64,000 nt of DNA from Arthrinium phaeospermum (GCA_006503535.1 QYRS01000006.1:1240001-1304000), one strand, 5' to 3'; positions 10,817-22,842 are shown, numbered from the stretch's first letter. Program-made: numbers and translations. Notes: generated by a model from the letters alone, not told the origin.

Positions 10817-11389
10817 TCAGACGCGACGAGCCTCCCTCAACGCCTCAATCTCCTTCTTGTAGTATGCAATGTCGTCGCCGCGGCAAAGGAGCTCGGCGTC
10901 CAGGTCCCGGCGCTCCCTGCGGAGCTCGGCCAGCTCGCGCTCGAGCTGCTGGTTCCTGTCGCAATGCAGCATGATAAGCGCAAAGCAACCCTTGTCGATG
11001 TGAACACTCCCAAGCACAGGTGATTCGAGACTCAGTACAGGTCTTGACGCGTCAGAGAAGGGCATTTGCGCGGGTTCGGTGGCGGCGATTGGCGACGGAA
11101 GGACATGGCATGTTCTTCGGGCCGTTTCGGTGGGACGTAGGATGGATTTGAAGTGTTCGAGGCTGGTGTCGACTGGTTCTGGTCGCTCAGCCAGGTCGAG
11201 TGACGGATCCCAGTCATACACAGAGAGCCAGGCCAACGAGGAGTCGGATTCACTATCGTCCGTAGCCGCGCCCCTGGAGGTGTTGTTCCTTCCGTCTGAA
11301 GCATGTTCGTCATTTGAGTACGTCTCTTGTCTGGGGTCTTCTGAGTCTTCCGGAGGGCTCGACGTATCGCTCATGTCTGAGTGGCTCAT
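10817..11389 (-). CDS. Protein of unknown function with C-terminal coiled coil
   Basis: A single-exon frame of 190 residues. The first ~70 residues are acidic and serine-rich (SPPEDSEDPR, DDSESDSS) and predicted disordered by composition. The last ~55 residues form a strong heptad-type helix rich in Glu, Arg and Leu (QQLERELAELRRERRDLDAE) and would dimerise. GC-rich third positions over the coiled coil support real coding. No catalytic domain or membrane segment. I do not recognise the family. Confidence 0.55.
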   Translation of the reverse strand: MSHSDMSDTSSPPEDSEDPRQETYSNDEHASDGRNNTSRGAATDDSESDSSLAWLSVYDWDPSLDLAERPEPVDTSLEHFKSILRPTETARRTCHVLPSPIAATEPAQMPFSDASRPVLSLESPVLGSVHIDKGCFALIMLHCDRNQQLERELAELRRERRDLDAELLCRGDDIAYYKKEIEALREARRV

Positions 11390-12732
11390 AGGAGCTGTGG
11401 CATGAGGTGTCTGCTGTTATCGATTGGTGGCTAGGTTACAGCAACGCTCCTCGAACTGATTAGCTCTCAGAACATAGGGAATGGATGTTAAGGCGCTCTC
11501 TATGATTGACTAAAGGCCAGGTTTGTCATGAGATGCGCAGTAGAAGACGATGTAGACTTGCAGAGGGGACGCGGATCATGAGAACCATGACATGCTTCGG
11601 CTAGCTAGATGTACTTGTAGCTTCTAGATGACACGAATCCCGACAATATCAGGCTCGTCAGAAAGACTGATCATGGTGGTTGCAGCCACAAAGGATCGAA
11701 CGTGCCAGCAGAGTGGTGTCTGTTGCCCGTTTCAACTTGCATAGCAACAATGCCTTGAATCCCTGGCGGTGACTGCATCCCAGAGTAGCTAGGTACCTCA
11801 AAGAAATGGGAGAGGGCTTTGTCGATCTACGACAAAGAAGCTTAGTAAAAGGACCTACCATCCGTGACGGATTGAGGTTCTGGTGGGCTCAATCAATGAC
11901 TCCATGGACTTACGTGGCGGCCCATCCTGCATCTACGTTGCCCAAACCCGAGACTGGGCGTCAGTCATTGATGGGCCTGCCGCAACGAATGAGTAGTGGA
12001 TGGGACCGAACCGAGCAATTTCACACCACGGTCAACACAAGTGTGACGATATAAGCTCCATTGTTCATGGTTAGAAGTAGCCAGTGGCTGCCTGCCTTCC
12101 TACGTGGGGATATCTGATGTAATTTAGATCTATGTGCCAGTTTGAGCAAATGTGCTTCCTCTTGTTGGAAGTGCTATTTCAGCCAATGTTGCAATCAAAT
12201 ATTAAACCAAGGTCGTCCAGAAAACCTGGTCCATAGTGAAGATTGCTAAGGTTCTGGTTCTGCTAGCAGATCACCTGGACAATGAATTTCCTGGTTCATT
12301 GTTTGACCACGACAAATATATCACCTCGACATGGTATTGTGCTTCTCATGTCTTGACTGAAGCAATGATGTGGAGCTTGTCGTCTAATATGGGACTTGCG
12401 CTTTCAGAAAATGCATCGCCTTTGGAAAAACTTAGAGCTGCCAATTTTGCAGTCAAGTGTCAAAAGAGATAGCGTTCACAGTGGCTTACTTTATAAGGTC
12501 GTGTCAAGAAATTCATGCGTGGGTTACGATTCTCAATTGATGTGTTGATCCAGGCTATCTGACCTTTATGTGCATCTCAAACTCAAGAGTATGAAGTATG
12601 AAATCCTCAAATGCCAAACCAATCTTCATCTCAATGTACCATGTGTGTCAAGGGAAAAATGGGGGGTTGCCAATACGCCCGGGCGTATTATGCAGTCCAC
12701 AAGAAGCTTCCATATGCAACCCTCCCGGAGAA
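11390..12732. other. Intergenic, AT-richer, no supported gene
   Basis: About 1.3 kb without coding character. Short open frames at 11806-12054 and 12236-12472 have neither domains nor coding composition. Confidence 0.5.
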
Positions 12733-13319
12733 TCAAATCTCGTCATTACCAGGCTCATCCTTCACCTCCTCGGCCTTGACAGTCTTGGCCTTCTTAGAAG
12801 GCGTCTCGACGGCCTCGGGCTCGTCCTCGTCGTCATCCTTGTCGACGGTGGCAGCCGACATAGTCTTGCCGCGCTTGCGCTTGGTGCTGGTGTTGGCGGA
12901 TGCGGCCTTCTTGGCGGGGGTCTTGGACTTAGGAGTGGCGACGGTGACGTTGTCCTCGGCATTGCCGTCCTCGGCGCCGTCCTTGTTCTTGGCACAGGCG
13001 TTGGCGTGGGCAATGAGCTTCTTCTTGACAGTGCCCCAGCAGGCGCGGGCAGATGGGACGGTGCCAAAGCCGGCGGCATCAGCGAACTTAGCCATGTTGA
13101 TCTAGTAGAAACAAGGAAAAGTGGTTAGGCAAAATGCAGAGTGAAAACATGCGGTTGATCCCGGCTGCAAGACATGATGCTTCATGTAGATGCCATGAGA
13201 GGGTTGTGAGGGTGATTGCTTACCTTAGGCTCCGTCTCGAAGCAGCCCCAGACCAGGCTGGCGAGCTCAAGCTCACGGGCAGTGAGGCCACCTGACATCT
13301 TGCTCTGTGCAGGTGCCAT
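12733..13319 (-). CDS. Small nuclear-type protein, helical N-terminus, charged tail
   Basis: Two exons on the minus strand: 13224-13319 and 12733-13101, giving 154 residues. The intron (13102-13223) starts GTAAGC and ends CTACTAG. Exon 1 supplies LTARELELASLVWGCFETEPK, which joins INMAKFADAAGFG...ACWGTVKKKL; this looks like the compact helical module found at the N-terminus of many small ascomycete proteins, distantly like Myb/SANT helices. The tail is Lys/Ala- and Asp/Glu-rich with a KRKRGK nuclear-localisation-type motif. Role in chromatin or DNA binding is inference from composition only. A 117-bp tandem duplication lies just upstream of the start. Confidence 0.75.
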
Positions 13320-13506
13320 AATGACGAGTGATTGGGTGAAGTGTGTGGTCAATGGTCAGGTGATGGTGGTAGATGAGATGAAAGATGTCAAGGAAGGAAT
13401 GGTGCTGGTCCTTCTATGTAGAGAGTGTCGTATTGGTAGATGGGAGAGAGTTGGTGGATTTTGGGTTGACAATGACCTGGGTGGGTGGAAAGGTGGAGGG
13501 GAGGTG

Positions 13507-13741
13507 TAGTGAAGGAAGAGAAAACTGAAAGGTTGACTCGACAGGAAGGTAGGCCTAGATATCTCAGTGTGGCATATGGGGGACCCGCTCTTTTGATCAA
13601 AAATACCAACGTGGGGTGCGAAATAGTGAAGGAAAAGAGAAGTGAAAGGTTGGCTCGACAGGAAGGTAGGCCTAGATATCCTAGTGAGGCATCCGAGGGA
13701 CCCGCTCTTTCTGATCAAAAATTCCAACGTGGGATGCGAGA
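13507..13741. repeat. 117-bp tandem duplication upstream of the nuclear-type gene
   Basis: Copies at 13507-13623 and 13624-13741 share blocks such as GACAGGAAGGTAGGCCTAGA and GGGACCCGCTCTTT, with a few substitutions and one or two small indels. They lie about 190 bp upstream of the start codon at 13319, so they may duplicate a promoter element. Confidence 0.9.
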
Positions 13742-15236
13742 CCCGTCGACGACATGCCTGTGTCTATTCAGATTGGGGCATTTTAGGGCCACAGAAGGTA
13801 GAGCCCCCGTGAGCGGTGCGAGAGTGGAAGTTCTTAGCATCTATCGTTCACTGCGCGCCTTCCAGTTCAGTGCAGTATTAGACTTGGCTCGGCAGCGAAA
13901 AAGGGGTCGGCGACCATCACACAGAACAGGCCTCTGGTTTCTTATCTTGGCCAAATTAGCTACTTGGTACCAAAGGCATCCGATTTGATACCGCCCAAAT
14001 GGATGCCTTGCAGCTACAGTAACAGAGTAACAGCGCAAAGATCGCAGTTAACATTCTCTAAATCGATATATCTATATACGCATATATCGCGTGGCTGACC
14101 AACACGTCTGCTCTTGTTCATGTTCCAGCTCCAGCTCCTTCTACGCTGGCCTTCTCCTACTCCATCATCACACCATTCGGGATCGCTAAGTAAACCATCA
14201 AATACGTACTGATTTCCATGGGGCCATTGTAAGTATTATCCTTCGCTATAAGTAAAATCGCAGACTAGACGGGACCTCGTTGCCAGGACCAAGTGGCCAA
14301 AGCAAAAGCGCTCCTCAAGCCTGGCCGCGTGCTCAGTAGATTGGAAAACTGCCCATGTCACCGAGTTCGCATCCAGTACTTACTTACCTATCAAGTCGGT
14401 TTCTCGTTGACTAGGCAGGGCAACTCATACTCAAGCTTGGGCTTCTTCGTCCGTGTCGCAAGGGCGTTGGCAGTGCCGACTCGTTGACACCAAGGTCTAT
14501 GATATAAACAATCCGCGTGGCAAATAAAAGCCCTAGCTGATGGCTACGATTACGCTATGATTGGATTTTGAAAGAAGTCACGGTAGAAAGAGAGAGCTGG
14601 GCGTGGTGTTCATATAAACAAATACCTTTTCCTGATATACCAGTCGAGATGCTACGGGAAAGCAGCCCCAAAGCAGCATCAGCTGCTACAGCCCAACAAG
14701 GATATTCCTTCTCATTGAAGTGGCGCATATCTGGGATCCAAGTCTATCATCGACGTCTTCGCCTTCGCCGGCACGCTGACTTGTGCAGATATTGAAATCC
14801 CTCAAACTACTAAAGTATCGCCAGTGACTGTCAGACCAGGCCCAGTCCACCAGGTTTGGCCAATGGGCCGTCTGCGAATGATGCGTGGTACTGTTAACAG
14901 ATCACATTGATGTGGCTCTTCTTCCTCTTCCAGAATCTGAGCTGATTAGCGTATTGTCAAATTGATTTAATTTCGTTGTATATTGGGTATCATTATGTAT
15001 ACGTTCCCTCTTTGTCCTGCTCTGTCATGCAAACATTAAACGGCCTCCTCCCCGCCTGCCAATGACCCGTCGCCTCATCCAACGTAACTGCGGCATATAG
15101 GAGTAAGAATGAGCCGGGTGCCTTCTTTCGCATCTATCGTTATGAGTAGTATTTCCAACTTCCAAGGGTTATGTATAGGCATTCAAGAATCAGTCACACC
15201 AAGTTAGACAGACAACACACAGTCACACGCGCGCGC
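13742..15236. other. Intergenic, no supported gene
   Basis: Contains the shared upstream region and the 3' flank of the glycosyltransferase gene. There is a short alternating TATATCT/ATATACG stretch near 14065-14090. No coding frame has domain support. Confidence 0.5.
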
Positions 15237-16696
15237 CTAGCTCGCCGTCCGCAAGCCGTCCACAAACGCCTGGTGCTCCATAGCCAGCTTGACCGGCTCG
15301 TTGGTCTCAAACATGTAATCGAACGGCATGTCGTCCGTCAGCTTGCCGGCGACCTGGTCCCCGACGCCGTGCGAGCTCTTGCCGCCGACGTGCTGGATGA
15401 GCACGGGCGTGACGGCGAAGCGGAGCGAGTCGCGCGCGTTGGCCCAGTCCTCGAGGAAACGTGTCGACGGCCGCGTGGTCGTCGGTCGTGTTGGCGTACA
15501 TGGGCAGCAGGTGGTCGACGACCTGCTGCTGCGGGAACACGAGGCCCTGCCCGCAGCAGCCGTACTTCTGCATCAGGCTCACGCCGGGGCGCTTCGGCAG
15601 CATGCACGACCGCCCCGACGCGAAGAAGAGGCCGATCAGCATCGGCGTGCACACGCCCGCGACGAGCAGGATGAACAGGATCGGCACCGCCCGTCGTACG
15701 GCTTGGAAGCGCCAGCGGATAAAGGACAGGACGGCCAGCTCGGCCACGACGAATAGTATGCTGCCTCCAAAGTAGGAGAGCCACTCTTCGCTGTTCCAGC
15801 CTAGCAGTCTGCCGTCGTAGAAGATGCGCAGATATAAAACTGTTGATTCAATGTCAGTGAACCACTCTTGCCATGTTACCAATGCGTTAAGTGGGTAACT
15901 CACAGCCATCCCGCCCCAATTCCTCCGTCTTCTGCGCGGCGTTCTTCACGGCGGCCAAGGTGCGGTGGTACCAGCCGTCCACGGCAATCACGTCGTCCTC
16001 TAGCGTCATGGTGTACCGCGGGTTGACCTTGGCGCACTCGCTGAGGAGGACGGAGAAGTCGATCTTCTGCTTGCGGGCGTGGGCGGGGTAGTCGTTGGCG
16101 ATCTCGAGCCGGCGGATGAGCGCGAGTGTCTCGTTGTCCTGGGCGTACGTCGGCAGCGCGTCGGCCATGTTGCGCAGCCAGGGTTTGTTGTAGTCCTCGT
16201 GCACCGACTGGTTGCTGTGCGCCAGGAAGACGACGACGTAGACGCGCCGCCGCTCCGCCGCGTCGAGGCCCTCGAGCACCGAGCCCAGCGTCTCCTTCAG
16301 GTACGAGAAGCCGTGGCGGTCCACGGACCCGATGCCGATGCAGACGTCGGGCTGCAGCGGCTCCTGCTGTCCTATACCTCCGTCATCGCCGGCGTGCTTA
16401 TCATTATCGTTGTCGTTCTTCTTGTCGTCGTTGCTCGTGTCGGGCGCCCATTTCAACGGCGCATGCAGGGCGGCCTGCTCAGCAAACTTGCGGCCTTGGG
16501 TCTGTCGGAATGCCGAGTATGACAGCACGCGGGCGCGCTCTGGCCGGAAGAAGGCGGAGGAGGGATCGCGGAAGCACTGCTCGCGCAGGTAGACGAGCAG
16601 CAGGACGTAGATGAGCAGAAAGCCCAGGAAGAACGAGAGGATGCCGCGGTTCTGGACGGGGTTCTTGGACAGCAATTGAAGCCGCGAAAGCAGCAT
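15237..16696 (-). pseudogene. PGAP4-like Golgi glycosyltransferase with one frameshift
   Basis: Exon 1 15904-16696 and exon 2 15237-15839, intron 15840-15903 (GTGAGT, CTGAC, CAG). The start at 16696 precedes one signal-anchor helix (ILSFFLGFLLIYVLLLVYL), so it is a type II membrane protein. The lumenal part has a GT-A-like core with an acidic TLEDDVIAVDGWY motif expected to bind metal and nucleotide sugar. Exon 2 has a hydrophobic hairpin (two helices around ILFVVAELAVL and ILFILLVAGV) and a Cys-rich YGCCGQG block. A transmembrane hairpin inserted in a GT-A domain is the hallmark of PGAP4, which adds GalNAc to GPI anchors; that substrate is inferred. An extra T at 15457-15459 shifts the frame; beyond it the coding continues (LEDWANARDSLRF) to a stop at 15237. 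Confidence 0.75.
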
Positions 16697-18344
16697 CTCT
16701 GCTGTGCTTGCTTGCCTGCTTGCTATCCCGTCCCAAGTTGAGTCGAAATTCGAGTCGGCGGGAGGTGGCAGCGCCGCCAAACGAGCCGATCCCTTCTTAC
16801 AGCAGCGAGGATCCCTGGAAAGAAAAAGTTGGGTCGTGTCGTGTCTCTTTCGTCGGTTCGGTGGGGTCGGTCGGGTATTAGGTGATGGCAAAATACAAAT
16901 AGCTGTATCTTGGTATTAGGATCGGAAGCTCCTCGTAACTTTCAGTCGAATGGTAAAGCATGTCCAGGAAAAGAAAAAGCGAGAATTCCAAGCCGTACCA
17001 GGCGATGGTCTAAGAAGGCAAACTATCGAATCGCGAGGTGTGATTAAGGTAGGTAAATCCGATGAAGGCCCATCGCCAAGCGGATACTTCAAGAAATGCC
17101 ATGGGCCATTATGGACTCACTCTCAGCCCGCGTGCCCGCTCCTGTGGCCTGCCAAGGGCAATGCCAAGCGCCAGAACAAGGGGAAGCAGAATCCTCTTTT
17201 TAGAGAGATTTCCCGGCCAGAACCAGCGCCCCACCGACAGCAATGCCTAGAAGCTGAAAGGAGGGGCCCTAAGAGCCTGCGCCGCCAATGACGGCCCTCC
17301 CAAGGTGCCGGGATTCCGCGCTGCATGTTCTTGGCCCCCGAGGTCTCATTAAACAGATTCAAACTCACAGGCACTGACCTGACTGTTGTCCTCTGCTCTC
17401 CTCTGCTCTTCTACATACATACCACATACAGTAGGCAGATAGGTAACCGAGATGATGATCTTTTGGGAATTGAAACCCGCTGAGGGACTGATTGAGGGAC
17501 TCGCATCGGATTATCTTCAGGAGGAGATGGGATGGAGATCAAACTAATGCAAAGCCCCTACTTGTGTGGACTTGCACAAGATGGACCACTGTCAGCTCCA
17601 CTCGGGACGATTGCCGGCCGATGAAAAGACCATCAACGCCAGTTAGGGAGGCGCTATCTTATCTTTCCCATCCACTGGAAGACAGAAGGTTTTGGCTCCC
17701 CGAGTCTGGTCTCGACTGTCAAACATGGGCAACTGTTGCCGCCTCCCCGTCCTGTGTCGAACCCAAACTTTGTTTGGTTTTCCAATAAAAACAGCCGCTA
17801 CACCGGACGGACTGGAGACAAATCTGGTGTACCTGCATAAGTTGAACTTGTGCGACTAATAAGTGGTGCCTCGACAATCGGTCAGCTCCTTTGCGACGCG
17901 GGGTTCTGAGGTCAAGCAGTATGTGGTCAGGTCGAAATTTCATGTAACAAAAGATATCCGTATGTCGCAACATCGCAAGATCTATGTATGGCAATGTGGC
18001 AGGCCAGCGGGCGTTGCGATGTGCCGCCGCCCAACCCAAAAGACAACTCTGTGTCTGTGTCGCACGTCACCACCCGCTGTCCCTGAATCGCACGCTAAAG
18101 TAACAACTGTGACACCCAATTGACCCCAAGTCTCAGCCACCACTTTGTCGGCCGCTGAGGTCAAGCTGCGATCATGTCTCTCAATTGAAACCTCGAGAGA
18201 ACCAAGGAATACGACTCTCTAGTCGGGACCAAATCGAAAGCGTACGAGACTTGGTGCGATTTGGCGGCGTACAAGCAAAACTCATGATTCACCATTGCTC
18301 TTGCAAACGACTTAACCACTTCTCTCCCCGGTTTCACCATCCTG
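16697..18344. other. Intergenic, no supported gene
   Basis: Promoter of the glycosyltransferase gene on the left and 3' flank of the racemase gene on the right. Short frames at 16950-17291 and 17719-18039 lack coding character. Confidence 0.5.
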
Positions 18345-19040
18345 CTAGTTATCAATCGCCCACTGCGCCGCCCCGCGAGCATGTAACGCCACCGTATCGA
18401 ACAGGGGAACCTCGACATCCTCGGGCTTGAGCACGAACTGCAGCTCCGTGCAGCCCAAGATGATGCCCTGCGCGCCCCGGCCCACGAGGTCTTTGACCGT
18501 CTCGAGGTAGAGCTTCCTGCACGCGTCCGAGACGATGTTCAACGGCAGCTCCTGGAAGATGAACTCGTCCATCCGGCCGCGGACCTCCTCGGCCGGCAGC
18601 AAGACCTCGAGCCCGAACTTGTCCTCGAGCCGCCCGCGGATGAAGTCGCCCTCCATCGTGACCCGCGTGCCCAGTAGCGCAATCCTGCCGAGCCCCGCGG
18701 CCCGTATCGCCTCCGCCGAGAAGTCGATGATGTGCAGCAGCGGCAGGCCCGAGGCGCGCTCGATGTCGTCGGCCCACATGTGGTTCGTGTTGACGCAGAG
18801 CACGTCGGCGTCGGCGCCGGCCGTCTTGAGCCCCGCCGCCGCGTCGCACAGCTGCTGGCGCACGGCGTCCTTGTTGCCCGCGTGCCAGGGCGTGATGATG
18901 TCCGAGTAGTTGAACGAGTGCAGCAGGATCTTGGCCGAGTTCTTGCCGCCCAGCTGCTTCTGCACGTGCTCGTTGATCGTCAGGTAGTACGTCGCGGTCG
19001 CGTGGTAGGTCATCCCACCCAGCAGCCCGAGGGTGCGCAT
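18345..19040 (-). CDS. Aspartate/glutamate racemase family protein
   Basis: Intact single-exon protein of 231 residues, a normal length for the family. It opens with RTLGLLGGMTYHATATYY, the substrate-loop start of the family. The two catalytic cysteines are present: LCVNTNHMW (around residue 83) and LGCTEL (around residue 198). They would act as the paired acid/base for PLP-independent racemisation of an acidic amino acid. Cytosolic, no targeting signal. Related hydantoin racemases and maleate isomerases share both Cys, so the substrate is not certain. Codon use is strongly GC-biased, and the frame is clean. Confidence 0.85.
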   Translation of the reverse strand: MRTLGLLGGMTYHATATYYLTINEHVQKQLGGKNSAKILLHSFNYSDIITPWHAGNKDAVRQQLCDAAAGLKTAGADADVLCVNTNHMWADDIERASGLPLLHIIDFSAEAIRAAGLGRIALLGTRVTMEGDFIRGRLEDKFGLEVLLPAEEVRGRMDEFIFQELPLNIVSDACRKLYLETVKDLVGRGAQGIILGCTELQFVLKPEDVEVPLFDTVALHARGAAQWAIDN

Positions 19041-20570
19041 CTTGACGAATGTCTTGGGTATGTAGTTTTAGATAAGTGAAGTAAGATATATATGACTAGC
19101 GTTTTGAATGGGCTATGGTGGGATGTTATTTGATGATTCCTAGAGGAAGTACGTCGCAGGGTAATGATGCACAGCGCCAGCAGATCTCACGATGCTTCAA
19201 TGGCTCTTATACCTAAGAAATGTTCCTCCGCATCTTGAACCGGAGAAACCCCCCTTGAACGGTCGCGCGCCCTTCAATTGACGAGCACCGCGGGTCCTTT
19301 TCGTATCGCGGCTGGTTTATCTACCCCTTGCTAGAGTACTTACTTATCGTGGCAGCGGACCGGTCCAGACTCCCCACACACTAACGAGCGGCGCAGTCGA
19401 TCAACTCACCTCCATCTTTAATTGGGCTTATTAGTCATTTGCTTCTGTCTAACCTGATCGCAATCGGGAAGCTGAATGTTGCCCGTTGCTGAGCTGCGCT
19501 CCGCATGTATATATATCATGGCACCGATTACCTAGATAACCAACCCGCTGGAAATCAAGAGCCCGCGAAACCACACATCGAAGAACATCCAATTAGCTGA
19601 GAACCGTATGCTCCATTGTCAAGTGTGACCAAGTGCCAGAGAATAGTGACCACCTCAATTCGGCAAATGCTCCTTATCAAACCGTCCTTAGCTATCAGCA
19701 TAGTTCGAAGTAAATTGTTGTAGCCTCACTTTGGCGCACTATTGAGGAGTCGGTTCTCTCTGCCTCATGATGGAACTTTTAGCGCCCGGCTCAGTGCGAT
19801 GTGCTTACAGAGAAGAAAATAAGACTGTGACTTTGGTTTTAAAAAAAACAAGGAATGTAAATAATCGTCCGTTTCAGATATAAAATCTATGCAGATGATC
19901 AAAATATGGAATTGCACCCACAGCATCAAGCATGCGGTCTGTTCTTCTGGGCTTTTCTGTGTCACAGACACTTCTCGCTAGTAAGCTAAAATCACAGGTG
20001 GCACGCACACGGAGTACTCACGCAGAGGAAGTGGCCAATTACCTGCCGACAGGTAAAATAATGCAGACAGTCATAATTGTATGAAAATTTGAACTTTTTA
20101 TTCGTAGTCCAGTCATTTCCATATTTGAAACCCATACGCTGATCAACCGCACGCTGGGCAACCGCGGTGGTGTTGCGGCGGATTGGGTGCTGATTGGCTG
20201 GCGCGCCTGCCGGATGGATCAAAAGCTCCGCGACAGGGCATCGTTGATATCATTGCCCCACCAAATCGAGTGAGCAATCGTCGGGAATGTCAACGACATC
20301 GACATGTAAATCGCACGGGTCGCTGTTGCCTGTAGATTTGGTTGGTTATGCTGGAGCTTTCCCTTCGAATTAAGGCTTCGCTATTGCGGCTATTGCAGCC
20401 TTATGATGTAATTACCCGTGCCAACCGTCGCTCGCCGCCTTATTGCAACAGCAATCTGATGTCATTCAGTAGGACCTAAAGGAGGAAACAGCAAACAACT
20501 CTGGCATTTAAGGACCGCCAGTCAACCAGTATCATTGCTTTCTCATTCGAATTCAATCCAGATCACTTTC
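19041..20570. other. Divergent intergenic region, AT-rich centre
   Basis: Separates the minus-strand racemase from the plus-strand disordered protein, so it holds both promoters. TATATATA-type stretches occur near 19505. No coding frame. Confidence 0.5.
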
Positions 20571-20636
20571 ATCATCCAATATCACCTCTGCTCATTTGAC
20601 GTCATCATCCAATACCACCTCTGCTCATTTGACGTC
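20571..20636 (+). promoter_or_regulatory. Duplicated 33-bp element with TGACGTCA (ATF/CREB-type) core
   Basis: Two tandem 33-bp copies (20571-20603, 20604-20636) differing by one base. Each ends in TGACGTC; the first junction completes the palindrome TGACGTCA at 20597-20604 and the second reads TGACGTCC at 20630-20637. TGACGTCA is the known site of ATF/CREB-type bZIP factors such as fungal AtfA in stress responses. The element lies about 105-170 bp before the start codon at 20739. The role is inferred from the motif and position. Confidence 0.6.
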
Positions 20637-20738
20637 CACCCAAGCCAACAAAGCACAAGCAACACCCAACTCAAGCCAACCTCAACCAAACTCATCAAAA
20701 CAACCACAAACACCACCACAACTCTACTACCAATTAAC

Positions 20739-21272
20739 ATGTCTGCCAACCGCAACACCGAGTCCGTGGCCGCCAAGCACGAGGAGTTCAGCTCCCGCGT
20801 GCCCCCCTCCGAGCCCCTGACCACCAAAGGCCACAAGCCCGGCGTCCTCGTCGGCAACGACGCCAAGCCCGAGTTCCACGCCGAGCAGCTGCCCGCCGGC
20901 ACCGCGCCCCGCGAGGCCACCTACCAACCCCGCCCCGCCGAGGGCGAGAGCGCCGCCACGGGCACCGTTGACGCCGCCTCGACGCTGACGGGCGCCACAT
21001 CCCAGGACGTCTACCAGGGCTACGGCAAGCCCATGCAGGGCCAGGAGAACGTCGAGCTGCGCCACGACGGCGGCCACACCAGCAAGCACGTCGGTTCCGG
21101 TCTGGCGGGCGTCGGCGCTCCGAATGCGGGCCACGACACCGTGCGCGCGCAAGGTGCTGACCTGCCTGAGGGCGTCACCAAGGGCTCGCGCGGCAAGGGT
21201 ACTGGTGCCCATCCCGGCGCTGAGGAGAGATTGCCCGAGTCAGCTGAGACTGTCGGCTCGGAGAGACGCTAA
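20739..21272 (+). CDS. Small disordered, stress-protein-like fungal protein
   Basis: The start at 20739 (ACATG context, after an A/C-rich leader) gives 177 residues. The sequence is hydrophilic with many Gly, Ala, Glu, Thr and Pro and almost no hydrophobic stretch, so it should be intrinsically disordered. Recognisable blocks are EFSSRVPPSEPLTTKGHKPG near the N-terminus, then EFHAEQLPAGTAP, and a Gly/His-rich end (GAHPGAEERLPES). The pattern resembles widespread ascomycete proteins of unknown function and, in composition, LEA/hydrophilin stress proteins. A TGACGTCA element upstream fits stress regulation. No enzyme domain. In-frame upstream ATG at 20535 would add a tandem-repeat leader and is rejected as start. 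Confidence 0.75.
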   Translation: MSANRNTESVAAKHEEFSSRVPPSEPLTTKGHKPGVLVGNDAKPEFHAEQLPAGTAPREATYQPRPAEGESAATGTVDAASTLTGATSQDVYQGYGKPMQGQENVELRHDGGHTSKHVGSGLAGVGAPNAGHDTVRAQGADLPEGVTKGSRGKGTGAHPGAEERLPESAETVGSERR

Positions 21273-22842
21273 GATATGATGCGGATATGATTTGATAGAG
21301 GAGGAGGTTATGAGATCGCAGAGCGTGGGGGAAACGGGAGACCGCCTACTTGTACCATACTAGCACTTGGCACTGGGATGAGTTTCATCTTGGTCAAGAC
21401 ATAATGAAGCCACGAATCATTGAACCTTAGCCGAAAATCCTTGATACCTGTAATCGGTGTTGCAACTTTAGTATGACTTGCTTGAGATCATGTAACCCGC
21501 TAGCATGTCCAGTGAACCGCAAAGAGCAAAAACGATTAACCAATATGGTGTATCTATGGATTTTTTTAACTATTCGAAGGAGCAATGATGCAAATGTAGC
21601 TTACCTGACCTCGAAATACTTGGTTGATGCTTCAAATATCCATTTCAATCCCATCAGCTTGTCTCGAGGGGCGTAATCGTTGCATGTCAAAACGCACCCA
21701 TCACTTTCACGCCATTGCAACTTTTGCCCCCTATCTCCAATTTGTCCTGGGTTTCCTCAAAGACCACATGATTGCTGATTTTATCCATTATCACATGTAA
21801 TCTCTAAGTCCCCTTGCACTCCAGACCAACGTGAGTTCTTAGGATAGCAAAACTGGACGTGTATTTCACAATCGATTAGGACAAGGGAGTCATGATCGAC
21901 TGCTTGCTACAGCATCGTGAGTGAGACTAAGGCCATAGTAATCGAGGTAGCCGGGTGTAGGAAAGGCCACTGAAGACTGTATAACTGTGAAGAAGCCACC
22001 ATATCCTCAATGAGCATCCCTGCCTTTGCAACCAGGGCGCCAGTGTCGCAGTCCAGGGCAACATCTGCGAACTGGTCCTCCAGAGCCAGGTAGACCAACA
22101 AAGGCAAGCAAGGAACACTTAAACTGTGGCAGTACAACAACGAGTGATCATCTATAGGAAGTCATGGGTAGCGACTGTCTAGTCAAGGGGTTATGCTTTA
22201 TCTACAGCCCAAGTGCCGAAGATAAAAACGTAAACCTGTCTCATATCTGGGGCTCATTGGTGTAACCCAATGCATCACTGAGTGTAGTTCGCTCAACTGT
22301 CGCCATTGACGTGAATGCTCTTCTTCGTTTCCGTGAAACTACATTGGATGTAATTCAACGAGGCATAAAAGGGAATGATTCTCTCAGGAGTTGGAAGTGT
22401 TCCTCAACAAAGGTGCATCCAACAACTCAAAGACAGCACGACCTCTAGTAGAAAGTAGGGAAGCAATATAACATTCAGTTCTCAACCATAATCACGATGA
22501 AAGGCCAGGAAGGTATCATAAAACTACAGTGTATTCGTACAGAGTATATCTATCATCAAGTTGCTCCAGAAACAGCGAAGGAGCAGCTCCAAAACCAGCC
22601 GCCAACAGAATATGAGCTGTTTTCCAGCAACGAAAGAAAAAAACAACGCCAAAAAGAAATCCACCCTAGAACTCCAAACAAACAAGGATCGTTCTCTCGT
22701 GTCGTCGTGAACATGTAATCAAGTCTCTCGCAATGGGAGAGCAAAATAGTCGTACAGGGATGAAGACACTTCATCATCCTCCTCATCTTCCTTCCCCTCC
22801 TCAACGTGTGGTGCGATGATGGGATGCGAGCCAACCAACCGA
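21273..22842. other. Intergenic, no supported gene
   Basis: AT-richer stretch between a plus-strand and a minus-strand gene, so it probably holds two 3' ends. The minus frame at 21907-22140 has no domain. Confidence 0.5.
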
